Positions 1-6,752 are shown, numbered from the stretch's first letter. The stretch is 7,783 bases of DNA from Hyphomicrobiales bacterium (GCA_021775795.1 JAJFHB010000412.1:1-7783), one strand, 5' to 3'. A program made the numbers and translations. The notes: generated by a model not told the origin, from the letters alone.

Positions 1-261
1 CGTGCAGCGAGGGCGGGTTTCCTCTGCGGTCAGCGCGTCAATTACAACCTGCCTCAAACCGCTTTGAGCCAGCCATTCCAGAGTGTCAGGTTGCTCACGT
101 TGGAGGTGAAGCCAAACAAATGTGAAACCTTTTTTCCCAGGCTTTGGCGTTGTAGGTGCTTCGGTCTGAACGAGGCGGCCCTTACCTTCTCCGTCGAAAA
201 CGAACTCAATAACCTCGTTGAGATAGGAAGAGGAAGAGAATTTTTCGCCTTCGTCTGCCAC
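1..261 (-). CDS. zntB: CorA/ZntB-like metal ion transporter, N-terminal part (cut by window edge)
   Basis: Partial gene of which only the first 87 codons are inside the window; the rest lies before position 1. The reading frame is open from a GTG at 261-259, preceded at 5 nt spacing by AGGA. The protein begins VADEGEKFSSSSYLNEV and contains FVWLHL (residues 48-53) and LTAEETRPRC (77-86). Together these are typical of the cytoplasmic N-terminal domain of the ZntB branch of the CorA family. Family members are pentameric inner-membrane channels or transporters for divalent cations; ZntB moves Zn2+. The membrane segments and the GMN-type signature that would prove the family are outside the window. 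A GTG at 321-319 and a TTG at 282-280 are in frame, but the GTG at 261 has the best ribosome binding site. The gene lies beyond the terminator of the upstream unit, so it is probably transcribed separately. The family call is fairly sure; the ion is inferred. Confidence 0.8.
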   Translation of the reverse strand, partial: MADEGEKFSSSSYLNEVIEFVFDGEGKGRLVQTEAPTTPKPGKKGFTFVWLHLQREQPDTLEWLAQSGLRQVVIDALTAEETRPRCT

Positions 262-374
262 CGGTATCCTGCCGTTTCTCAAGGAAATGCGATCGGTAAA
301 TGTGATCCGAATTAGGCCCACTGCCTGATTTGCGCACTTGTATCTCTACAGTGCCTAGACAATAGCCGTCTGGA

Positions 375-405
375 GGAAAAATTGACAAGACGCGAGCGCG
401 TCTTG
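375..405 (-). terminator. Rho-independent terminator after the channel/small-protein unit
   Basis: Read on the minus strand, a perfect inverted repeat (arms CAAGACGCG and CGCGTCTTG at 386-405, effective loop of 2-4 nt) is followed by TCAATTTTTCC. It begins 16 nt after the stop codon of the small exported protein gene. GC-rich stem plus T-run in this position fits an intrinsic terminator that isolates the upstream unit from the zntB-like gene. The T-run starts 4 nt after the stem and is only five Ts, so efficiency may be moderate. Confidence 0.72.
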
Positions 406-421
406 CCCATGACCGTCTTCT

Positions 422-712
422 TTAGAAGGGCAGTACCGGTGCGCCGTTGCTTATCACGATGTCTTCCGTGCCTGTGTAAGCGGTGAGGGCGCCGTTCGGG
501 AAGGTGATGAAGCAGCCTTCTTCGCAAACGGTTACTGTTTCATCGGGAAGGATTTCCTGCTCTGTCCGTTCTCCACTTTCGGTAATCGTGATGGTGCGCG
601 TTTCCGCGTCTGCATTCTTGATCGTCACGGCCCAGGCCGGTGAGACGAAGGACACGATGAGGCCGGCGATCAGGGGCGCCTGCAGCAGTTTTGATCTTGT
701 TGTTGTTCTCAT
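422..712 (-). CDS. Small exported (periplasmic) protein of unknown function
   Basis: A 96-aa protein that I do not recognise as a named family. Residues 1-28 form a clear Sec signal peptide: basic start MRTTTRSK, hydrophobic core LIAGLIVSFVS, and cleavage site AWA before VTIKN. The mature part would be about 68 residues, acidic, rich in Thr/Val/Ile and probably mostly beta strand. It contains one CX3C pair (C63, C67 in VCEEGCF) that could form a disulfide in the periplasm. No lipobox and no second membrane segment are seen. The start is well supported: GGAGG sits 5 nt before the ATG. The ATG overlaps the stop of the upstream mechanosensitive-channel gene as ATGA, which indicates translational coupling. 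A terminator follows 16 nt after the stop. Context suggests a periplasmic partner or accessory of the channel, but that is inference. Confidence 0.8.
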   Translation of the reverse strand: MRTTTRSKLLQAPLIAGLIVSFVSPAWAVTIKNADAETRTITITESGERTEQEILPDETVTVCEEGCFITFPNGALTAYTGTEDIVISNGAPVLPF

Positions 713-3117
713 TCTTTCCTCCGATTGGCCGTAACCTGCGGTGCGTCTGCCTGTGCAGCGACCGAGGTCATATGAATATCGCGTTGAGGGAACGGAATTT
801 CAATGCCCGCTTCCCTGAAGGCCTTGCGGATCGCAAACCTACTATCACCGGCAACACGTATGTAATCATTCACATCTCTGAGAAACACACGTATCTGGAA
901 AATCAGAGCGGAATCCCCGAAATCCTTGAAATAAATGTACGGTTCTGGATGTGTGGCGATGCGCTCATCAGATTCTACAATCTGATAAAGAATCTCGCGC
1001 ACCTGTTCTTCGTTGGCATCGTAAGAAACGCCTACGTCAATAATAAGGCGGCCCACACTGTCTTTCAGCATCCAGTTTGACACGGATGTGTTGATCAGAT
1101 CGGCATTTGGAATTATCACCGATTTGCGGTCAAACGTTTCAACTTCGGTGGCCCGGACGGAGATCTTTTTCACATAACCTTCGTGGTCGCCGACGACGAT
1201 CCAGTCACCGACCCGAATTGGCCGCTCAATGAGCAGAATTATCCCCGATACAAAGTTGTTGACGACATTCTGCAGGCCGAAACCGATACCTACCGAAAGT
1301 GCGCCCACTATGAGGGCAAGGCTTGAGAGATCAACGCCGGTGTATTCGAGAGCCAGGATGATGGCAATGATGGTGCCCAGATAGCCAATGCCGGCACTGA
1401 CGGAGTTTTTGATGCCTGAATCGAGCCTGGTCCTTGCCAGTATGTGATTTGTGACCCAGCGTTGAATGATGCGTGTGGCGATGAGGCCAATTGCGAGCGC
1501 TGCAATTGCAAGAGCAATGGCGCCGAAGGAAATTTGAATATCGCCAATGGAAAACCCGCTGAAGAAGCCGCTCACCCAACTCTGCACGTCCTGGCGCTGG
1601 AAACCCCATTGCAGCAGGACGATGGGAACGCCAATCACCAGAATGGCCACATACAAGGCCATGCCTGCGAGCATGCCGAACTGATCGACAGCAAGCGGTG
1701 AGAACTTGAGTGGTCCTGCCAGGTACTGACCGAGCCGTGTTTCCCGCAATGCACCCAGCCGGCCGACAGCGCGGCCTGACAGGATGCCCACGTACATCGT
1801 GATTAGAATGGCACCGGTGACAACCACCTGTGACGACAAGAATTTTCCAAAACTGACAAATCCTGCGAGAACGCCCAATGTGAGCAGCCCGATAACGCAC
1901 CACATGGGCCAGTAGAACCACTGTGCCCAGCCTCGGGACAGCCTGGATGTGGAAGCCTGATCATTCTGCAGCCGGGTAAGCATGATGCCGGACAGAATGA
2001 GGGCGATGAGAAGCGTCGCGAAGAAACTCTTACCGACGATAACAGCGACAGGCGAGGCAAGAACTTCACTGATCTGTGTGATGAAGTAGTCCAGCGCGTA
2101 GACGGCCGACATAATAGTGACAAGCACGCTCAATCTCCGCGCGGCCTGCTCTGAAATATCAAACAGTCTCCAGTTGTGCCGGTTAGGTGCGAAGACGGCA
2201 CGGGTCAGAAAAAACAGGAACGCAAAGCCTGCCATTGTTGACAGGAAAATACGCGCCAGGTGTTCCATGTTTCCGGGCAGCAGAGAAAACTCGCGAAAAA
2301 CGTAGAAGACAGCAGCGAAAATCGCGCTGATCGCGGCACTGGGCAGCAGCGCAATCCACAATGCCGAAAACAATCGCCTGAGGTAGGGTTGGCGTACCTC
2401 GACCGCTGGTCTCGAAAATGCCGGAGCAACAAAGCGGGCGAGAAACGCCAGGATCAAACCCGCGACGACCAGGGATATTGTTGTGGCGTAAGTTGCCTTG
2501 TCGAGTTTGTGCGTTGAAACAGAGCGCGTCCAAAATAACAACAGGCGATTGAATTGCTTGGTCTCTTTGCCCAAACGGAGTTTGAATTCGTCCCAAAAGG
2601 CAGACGTAATCGGTGTTCGCTCAAAGATGTTGCGCACGAAGAGCTGGCGCCGCAATGACGTGATCTGGTCGACAACTGTGGTCACCTGTACAGAAAGCAG
2701 CTCCGCATCCCGCACAATGAGTGTGGCTTCTGCACGCAATGCGTTGAGACGCTGGCGCTCTTCTGCCACCGCCTCGGATTCCGGCAGTGCACCGCTCTCC
2801 GGTACGGCCCCCAGATCTGTTAACAACTGGTTTGCCGTTTTGAGGACGTTCGACGCATCGACTGCTACGATCAAAACATCCCGGGACGCCCGTTCAAGCC
2901 CGGCGCGATGGGCGGCGAGGCTTGCATCCGTGGCATCTTCGGCAAAAGCATCGCTTTTGATTTGCTCGACAGCATTGCGGAGATCATTGAGTGACACGCG
3001 CAAGGCAGTGACGCTCATCTCGTCCTGTGCGGCGACACCGTTGTGGAATGACGCAAGGGCGAGCAGGACTGTTGCAAGAAAAAGCAATGCGGCTCTGGTT
3101 CTCTGCAGGCGTGTCAT
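709..3117 (-). CDS. MscS-family mechanosensitive channel with DUF3772-like periplasmic domain
   Basis: Large mechanosensitive ion channel of the MscK/MscM-like type (802 aa from the ATG at 3117), an inner-membrane pore that opens under membrane tension and releases solutes on osmotic downshift. Residue numbers here count from the ATG. A signal peptide ends near VAA-QD (about residue 30). Residues about 32-180 are a helical periplasmic region; its stretch around LGAVPESGALPESEAVAEERQ resembles DUF3772. About ten or eleven membrane segments follow between residues 210 and 616. The pore helix and its exit carry GIGFGLQNVVNNFVSG (residues 610-625), then LIERPIRVGDWI, the MscS signature. The beta and C-terminal alpha/beta domains end near IPFPQRDIHM, and a short tail follows. 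No cyclic-nucleotide-binding domain is visible. An in-frame TTG at 3135-3133 would add six residues. Neither start has a good Shine-Dalgarno; ATG is preferred because it gives a conventional signal peptide. The stop overlaps the next gene, and the cyclase gene lies 81 nt upstream. Confidence 0.93.
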   Translation of the reverse strand: MTRLQRTRAALLFLATVLLALASFHNGVAAQDEMSVTALRVSLNDLRNAVEQIKSDAFAEDATDASLAAHRAGLERASRDVLIVAVDASNVLKTANQLLTDLGAVPESGALPESEAVAEERQRLNALRAEATLIVRDAELLSVQVTTVVDQITSLRRQLFVRNIFERTPITSAFWDEFKLRLGKETKQFNRLLLFWTRSVSTHKLDKATYATTISLVVAGLILAFLARFVAPAFSRPAVEVRQPYLRRLFSALWIALLPSAAISAIFAAVFYVFREFSLLPGNMEHLARIFLSTMAGFAFLFFLTRAVFAPNRHNWRLFDISEQAARRLSVLVTIMSAVYALDYFITQISEVLASPVAVIVGKSFFATLLIALILSGIMLTRLQNDQASTSRLSRGWAQWFYWPMWCVIGLLTLGVLAGFVSFGKFLSSQVVVTGAILITMYVGILSGRAVGRLGALRETRLGQYLAGPLKFSPLAVDQFGMLAGMALYVAILVIGVPIVLLQWGFQRQDVQSWVSGFFSGFSIGDIQISFGAIALAIAALAIGLIATRIIQRWVTNHILARTRLDSGIKNSVSAGIGYLGTIIAIILALEYTGVDLSSLALIVGALSVGIGFGLQNVVNNFVSGIILLIERPIRVGDWIVVGDHEGYVKKISVRATEVETFDRKSVIIPNADLINTSVSNWMLKDSVGRLIIDVGVSYDANEEQVREILYQIVESDERIATHPEPYIYFKDFGDSALIFQIRVFLRDVNDYIRVAGDSRFAIRKAFREAGIEIPFPQRDIHMTSVAAQADAPQVTANRRKE

Positions 3118-3198
3118 GGATGTGTATTTATACAATCAATTCGCCAGGTGATAGAGGTTCGCGGCTGCTCCCGCGTGAAGCCATGTTCATGCGGACAG

Positions 3199-4485
3199 TC
3201 AGGCAGAAATGCTGCTCATAGATGCGTTTGCGCTGGTCAGCGTAAACAGCTCCTGCGGGTCTGGTACACCGCGCAGCATGTAACGCCCCAGAGAAACGAT
3301 CTCGTTCGTGTCCCTTGAGGCGATTTCCGCCACGGCAGAAGACAGGATGATGTTTTGCTCGAGGGGCCTGCACATTGATTGTATGCGCGCGGACATGTTC
3401 ACGGCGGGGCCAACCACTGTGAAATCAAGACGTTCCTCAGCGCCGATGTTGCCATACAGGACTTCGCCCAGATGCATGGCAAGAGTGAAGGAAGTCTGGG
3501 GCAGGGCATCGGTAGTGCGCTGTGCGTTCAATACCTCAATGTCGTTATGTAACTGAGTGCAGGCTGCGATTGCGGATCGGCAGGCGGCCTGATCATCGCC
3601 GGGATTGAAAATGGCGAGAAGGCCGTCTCCCATGAACTTGAGGACATTGCCGCCATTGCCCTCAACGACTTTGACAACCGCGCCGAAATAATCGTTCAGC
3701 ATGGCGATCATCAATTCGGCAGACGTGGTTTCCGATAGCTTGGTGAAGCCCTGCAGGTCAAAATACCAGATGACGGCGCGGATACTCTCAAGCGAGCCTC
3801 GTTGAATCTCACCTGAAAGCACCCGTCTTCCAGCGTCGCGCCCCAGGTAAACGCTCAAAAGATTTTCGGCAGTACGACGGCTTGATGCGGACTTGAGCGC
3901 CAGACCCAGGATCGGCAAAAGCTTTCTGATCAGATCTATATCTGAATCGGAAAAACCGTCTGCTCCATCGCTCGACCATGACGTCAGCATTCCTTGCGGC
4001 GGTTTGAGTGGATCGAGGATGGCGTCCTTGCTTTCAAACAGCGTGGCGCAGGCAAAATAATCGGTTCCACCGTGACCCTTGATCAGATCGAATATCGGGA
4101 ACTCCGCCGGGCCGGAAATATCTGCAAGACAGACCCGAAGCTCAGTCAATTCGTTTTTGAGCATGTGGAACATCGGGCTGCGCAGCCACTGTTCCACGGG
4201 CTCCTGACGGCGCTGATATGTTTCTTCGGTTACGGTTGTGTCCTGGCGGTACCAGTCAAAGCCGATGCCGCCATATACCGGGTGCAGCGCGCTCTGCGCT
4301 ACGTGGGCGCGCATGAGGGGGACCCCTGCAGCAGCCACCTTGTTGCAGAAGTCTTCGAGAAGTTGCCTCTGCGTGGCGCCTCGCAAGCCTTCTTCCACAA
4401 TCCACGTTGCGATTTCGCGATGCCGCGGAGCGGTGTCAGTTGTTGTATCGGTATTGGTTGCCTGGGTGGGAGGTGTTTTGGTCAT
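3199..4485 (-). CDS. Class III adenylate cyclase, soluble, with N-terminal sensor-like domain
   Basis: A 428-aa adenylate cyclase making cAMP from ATP. The catalytic domain spans about residues 233-418. The expected key residues are all visible, with spacing matching known class III enzymes. They are the two metal-binding Asp (D243 in YFDLQGFTKLSE, D287 in KFMGDGLLAIF), the adenine-selecting Lys/Thr pair (K283 and T356 in LDFTVVGPAVN), and the transition-state residues N363 and R367 (VNMSAR). The Lys/Thr pair predicts ATP over GTP. The N-terminal part (about 20-205) is a soluble, GAF-like-sized domain of the kind attached to many alphaproteobacterial cyclases; its signal is unknown. A linker of about 25 residues (LLSVYLGRDAGRRVLSG) leads into the cyclase. 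No membrane segment or signal peptide is seen, so the enzyme should be cytoplasmic. The ATG start is preceded only by a weak CAGG. The gene lies 83 nt after the 99-aa gene and 81 nt before the channel, so cotranscription is plausible. Confidence 0.94.
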   Translation of the reverse strand: MTKTPPTQATNTDTTTDTAPRHREIATWIVEEGLRGATQRQLLEDFCNKVAAAGVPLMRAHVAQSALHPVYGGIGFDWYRQDTTVTEETYQRRQEPVEQWLRSPMFHMLKNELTELRVCLADISGPAEFPIFDLIKGHGGTDYFACATLFESKDAILDPLKPPQGMLTSWSSDGADGFSDSDIDLIRKLLPILGLALKSASSRRTAENLLSVYLGRDAGRRVLSGEIQRGSLESIRAVIWYFDLQGFTKLSETTSAELMIAMLNDYFGAVVKVVEGNGGNVLKFMGDGLLAIFNPGDDQAACRSAIAACTQLHNDIEVLNAQRTTDALPQTSFTLAMHLGEVLYGNIGAEERLDFTVVGPAVNMSARIQSMCRPLEQNIILSSAVAEIASRDTNEIVSLGRYMLRGVPDPQELFTLTSANASMSSISA

Positions 4486-4568
4486 GCCTGACGTTTCCAG
4501 CCGAAGTTTCTCTGCCAGTCGCGCCTGCGGATTTTGAGACCTAACAAGGCAACGGCGCCCAATTGACC

Positions 4569-4868
4569 TTACGCTGTTCCCTGCGGCGGGCCACCCATTA
4601 TGTCGTCTTCCGATATCTGTTGCTCGATGTCATCCAGCAGATTCGACAGGGCAGATTCGATGTCACCACGGGCCACGCCTTCTTCCATCATGGCGCCAAG
4701 GAGCCCGGCCGCACCGTGCATGGCCATGGAAAATCTCGGGAGTTCGTTCCGCATCTCCCAGGCACTCGCCGCCGGCAATAATGCCAGTTCCACAAACTCC
4801 ATTGCCCGGCAGGATGGGCAGTCGTCGCTCATGTCGTGGGCGATGAGCGTATTTACATCGATGGGCAT
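4569..4868 (-). CDS. Small protein of unknown function with CPSC motif
   Basis: A 99-aa, acidic, soluble protein that I do not recognise. It has a CXXC motif (C17 and C20 in DDCPSCRAME), followed by a mostly helical, alanine- and methionine-rich middle (about 22-68) and an acidic helix (69-90, DIESALSNLLDDIEQQISEDD). There is no signal peptide or membrane helix. The single CXXC could be a redox pair or half of a metal site completed by dimerisation; nothing decides between these. The ATG at 4868-4866 is preceded by GGGAG at about 10 nt and CAGG closer in, so the start is reasonable. An internal ATG at codon 13 (MSDDCPSC) is an alternative. Overlapping plus-strand frames exist, but they read as Ser/Arg-rich low-quality protein. 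The gene is upstream of the adenylate cyclase on the same strand and may be the first gene of that unit. Confidence 0.65.
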   Translation of the reverse strand: MPIDVNTLIAHDMSDDCPSCRAMEFVELALLPAASAWEMRNELPRFSMAMHGAAGLLGAMMEEGVARGDIESALSNLLDDIEQQISEDDIMGGPPQGTA

Positions 4869-4912
4869 CGCCTGAGGCTCCCGGTCAGCTGTTTGAGTAG
4901 ATAATTCAGTCT

Positions 4913-4942
4913 ATCACAGCCATATAGTTCCAACGGTGTCAA
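4913..4942 (-). promoter_or_regulatory. Candidate sigma-70 promoter for the CPSC-protein/cyclase/channel unit
   Basis: On the minus strand a perfect -35 element TTGACA (4942-4937) is followed after 18 nt by TGTGAT (4918-4913), which matches four of six -10 positions. It sits about 45 nt upstream of the ATG of the 99-aa gene, in the gap after the reductase-like gene. The -10 is imperfect and the spacing is at the long end, so this is only a candidate. Confidence 0.35.
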
Positions 4943-5005
4943 ATTGCCCGGCTGCGATCGTGATTGCGACAACAGGCCGCCAGGCGTGGGGCCATGCTTT
5001 CATCC

Positions 5006-5030
5006 GCATGCACGGATTAGCCGTGCATGC
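5006..5030. repeat. Perfect inverted repeat, 10-bp arms, 5-nt loop
   Basis: Arms GCATGCACGG (5006-5015) and CCGTGCATGC (5021-5030) are exact reverse complements around the loop ATTAG. It lies 28 nt downstream of the stop of the reductase-like gene. Neither strand has a T-run after it, so it is not a classical intrinsic terminator. It could be a factor-assisted terminator, an mRNA 3'-end stabilising hairpin, or a protein-binding palindrome. Confidence 0.7.
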
Positions 5031-5057
5031 CAAGCCCTATGCCACCTGGTCTGACCT

Positions 5058-6122
5058 CTAAGCCTTACGGTTCCTTGTCAGCCATTCTTCGACCCTGAGA
5101 CGGCTTGCCTCGACTTCCGGATGGATCATGCCGTGCGTCGTTGCGATCGCACTCACAAGCGCATCTACACGTTCAATGAAGGGAGCACCGGCGGCAAGCG
5201 CGCGGGCAGCGGAAGATGGCTTGGACAGGCCCTTGGCGGCATTTGCGTATTTGTCGAATGGAACAAGGTCGGCTGGCGATGCGCCCATGGCCTCACAAAC
5301 CTTGCCAACCCACTCATAGACGGAGCGTGACAGCTCAATGTCAGAGTGCACGGCATCACATATGGCGCGCATTTCGGTGTCCTGAACGCAGCGATAGTTG
5401 CCGGTCAGAAGCATGCTCCATTTTGCCAGTGGAACGAAGATGGAATCATGCACCCTGAGTTTGACCGGCAACGCGATCTCGTCACCATCGTGGACAACCC
5501 GGATTGCTTCAATGTCGCGCTCCACCTGCTGCAGCATTTCCGTATCAGCATTTGCAGTGAAGCGCGCTACTTTGAAATTTGTCGGCAGGGAGACCTGAAG
5601 AACATTCACCGGCTCATCGGGAGGCCGGAACGCCTGAGGGTCTGGGCTGGCCAGCGTGAAGAGATCCGGGTCAACGTCATCCCAAACCGAAGGGTCCGCG
5701 TAGCAGTGTTGGAGTTTGGTTGTATCGAGGCCGGGGATGCGGGCGAGAAAGGGGAGTGGCGGCATGTTCATGATGGACATGCAAGGCACCGCTGCTTTGG
5801 CGACCCTGGCGAGAAGCTCGCGAATTTCCGCCACGCGATATTGAGGCTCCTGCATTGCCAGACAAACCAGATCGTAATTTGCTGGATCAACTTCGCCCGG
5901 GCCATAGGCTGCAAGATTGCCTTTTGCGTCCTGCGAGCGAAGAACTACAGCAGTCTCTATGCCCCGTATGGGCATCCTGACGATTGCCCCTTCCGCGTTA
6001 AACAGTTCGGCTTCATTTGGAAGGCAGACGAGATCAGTATTGTGACCAGCAAAAACAAACTTCGTAGCCAGCAAAGAGCCATAAGATGCCCCTAGAATCA
6101 GTATGTTAAACTGCTCAGACAT
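5058..6122 (-). CDS. Ketopantoate reductase (PanE/ApbA)-like NAD(P)-dependent oxidoreductase
   Basis: A 354-aa protein with the two-domain layout of the 2-dehydropantoate 2-reductase family, which reduces a 2-keto group using NAD(P)H. The N-terminus has a Rossmann start (NILILGASYGSLLATK, residues 6-21) with a modified glycine loop GASYGS in place of GxGxxG. The C-terminal helical domain keeps the likely catalytic lysine (K234 in LAKWSMLLTGNYRC) and the Asn eight residues later (N242); the Asn usually found four residues after the Lys is Leu238. A second family region SSAARALAAGAPFIERVD (303-320) resembles the segment carrying the substrate-binding Ser and the Glu near the active site (S303/S304, E317). 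The protein is longer than typical PanE (about 300 aa) and divergent, so it probably acts on another substrate; true PanE is not claimed. The ATG is supported by AAGGA 7 nt upstream. The gene is divergent from the Rid-family gene across a 210-bp spacer. Confidence 0.78.
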   Translation of the reverse strand: MSEQFNILILGASYGSLLATKFVFAGHNTDLVCLPNEAELFNAEGAIVRMPIRGIETAVVLRSQDAKGNLAAYGPGEVDPANYDLVCLAMQEPQYRVAEIRELLARVAKAAVPCMSIMNMPPLPFLARIPGLDTTKLQHCYADPSVWDDVDPDLFTLASPDPQAFRPPDEPVNVLQVSLPTNFKVARFTANADTEMLQQVERDIEAIRVVHDGDEIALPVKLRVHDSIFVPLAKWSMLLTGNYRCVQDTEMRAICDAVHSDIELSRSVYEWVGKVCEAMGASPADLVPFDKYANAAKGLSKPSSAARALAAGAPFIERVDALVSAIATTHGMIHPEVEASRLRVEEWLTRNRKA

Positions 6123-6186
6123 TACTTGTTCCTTGGCGGGAAAGATTGGCTCTTATAGGCGCGCAGATGCCGTAATGCGATATAGA

Positions 6187-6203
6187 ATTCCACCATGTGG
6201 AAT
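6187..6203. promoter_or_regulatory. Perfect 7-3-7 palindrome, candidate operator between divergent genes
   Basis: ATTCCAC and GTGGAAT are exact reverse complements around CAT. The site lies in the 6123-6332 spacer between the reductase-like gene and the Rid-family gene. It sits about 30 bp upstream of a TATAAG -10-like element (6157-6152, minus strand) that would serve the reductase-like gene. An additional half site ATTCC lies at 6213-6217. The TTCCAC-N3-GTGGAA form resembles operators of IclR-type regulators; this family assignment is from memory of motif shape and is inference. No regulator gene is inside the window. Confidence 0.5.
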
Positions 6204-6332
6204 GAAAAGAATATTCCGTTGCTCACTAATGGGCAGACACATCGGATTGGATCTCACTCGATCGGGCAAAATGGATATTCTAAAGGCTGATCGGCGATAT
6301 CCTGTCGGGCAGTTGTTCTTCTGGAGGTTTTG

Positions 6333-6752
6333 ATGGCGCAGGGTTTTAATCCGCCGGGCACATGGCAACCGCGTGGCCGTGGTTTCAACATGGGCGTTGT
6401 GCAACATGATGGTCATGTCATTCACTTTACCGGACAGGTGGCCTGGAATGTCGAAGAAGAGATAGTCGGATCGGGCGATGTGGCGGAGCAAACACGACAG
6501 TGTTTCCGCAACATAGAGACCATCCTGAGTGCTGCGGGTGGAAGACTGTCTGATATTGTCTCGATCACAACATACTTCACAGACCGGGCTCAACTCCCGG
6601 CAATCCAGCAGGTGCGGGCTGAGTTCATTGCTGAGGAGTGGGCACCGGTCAGCACCTCCGTCATGGTGGCCGGCCTTGGACATGCGGACTTTCTGGTCGA
6701 GTTGACGCCGGTGGCCATTGTGCCTGCCGACAGGTTTATCGATCCATATTGA
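6333..6752 (+). CDS. Rid (YjgF/YER057c/UK114) superfamily protein, lacking the RidA arginine
   Basis: A 139-aa protein of the Rid superfamily, small trimeric proteins with active sites at subunit interfaces. RidA itself hydrolyses reactive enamines and imines formed by PLP enzymes. Family features visible are HFTGQVAWN (31-39), QTRQCFRNIETILSAAGG (53-70), LSDIVSITTYFTD (72-84) and the C-terminal PVSTSVMVAGLGHADFLVELTPVAIV (105-130). In E. coli RidA the PARS segment carries the catalytic R105; here the matching position is Ser107. The Glu matching E120 seems kept as E123. It is therefore probably not a classical RidA but one of the Rid subgroups without the arginine, often found in catabolic operons. 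The ATG at 6333 has a strong GGAGG 5 nt upstream; a TTG directly before it is not needed. The dioxygenase gene follows 156 nt downstream. Confidence 0.9.
   Translation: MAQGFNPPGTWQPRGRGFNMGVVQHDGHVIHFTGQVAWNVEEEIVGSGDVAEQTRQCFRNIETILSAAGGRLSDIVSITTYFTDRAQLPAIQQVRAEFIAEEWAPVSTSVMVAGLGHADFLVELTPVAIVPADRFIDPY

Noticed and set aside
64..315. Plus-strand open frame of 83 codons at the window start
   Set aside because: The minus strand of this stretch encodes a clear CorA/ZntB-like N-terminus, which explains the sequence better.
709..800. Cyclic-nucleotide-binding domain at the channel C-terminus (bCNG-type channel)
   Set aside because: Only about 25 residues follow the MscS domain, far too few for such a domain, so direct cAMP gating is not supported.
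3118..3135. TATAAA-like sequence just before the channel ATG as a leaderless promoter
   Set aside because: It could serve as a -10, but no acceptable -35 lies 16-18 nt upstream, and the sequence may simply be the six codons after an alternative TTG start.
2498..3151. Plus-strand open frame (217 codons) opposite the channel N-terminus
   Set aside because: Ser/Arg-rich shadow of the helical periplasmic region of the channel; no start signals.
3160..3175. Short hairpin (CGCGG / CCGCG) between cyclase and channel genes as a terminator
   Set aside because: Only 5 bp of stem with a 6-nt loop and no T-run on either strand; too weak to separate the two genes.
3994..4491. Plus-strand open frame (165 codons) opposite the cyclase N-terminus
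   Set aside because: Antisense to the cyclase reading frame and without family features.
5346..6095. Long plus-strand open frame (249 codons) opposite the reductase-like gene
   Set aside because: It is antisense to a well-supported family member, has no convincing ribosome binding site, and its composition (many Arg, Cys, His, Ile in unpatterned order) looks like a shadow frame.
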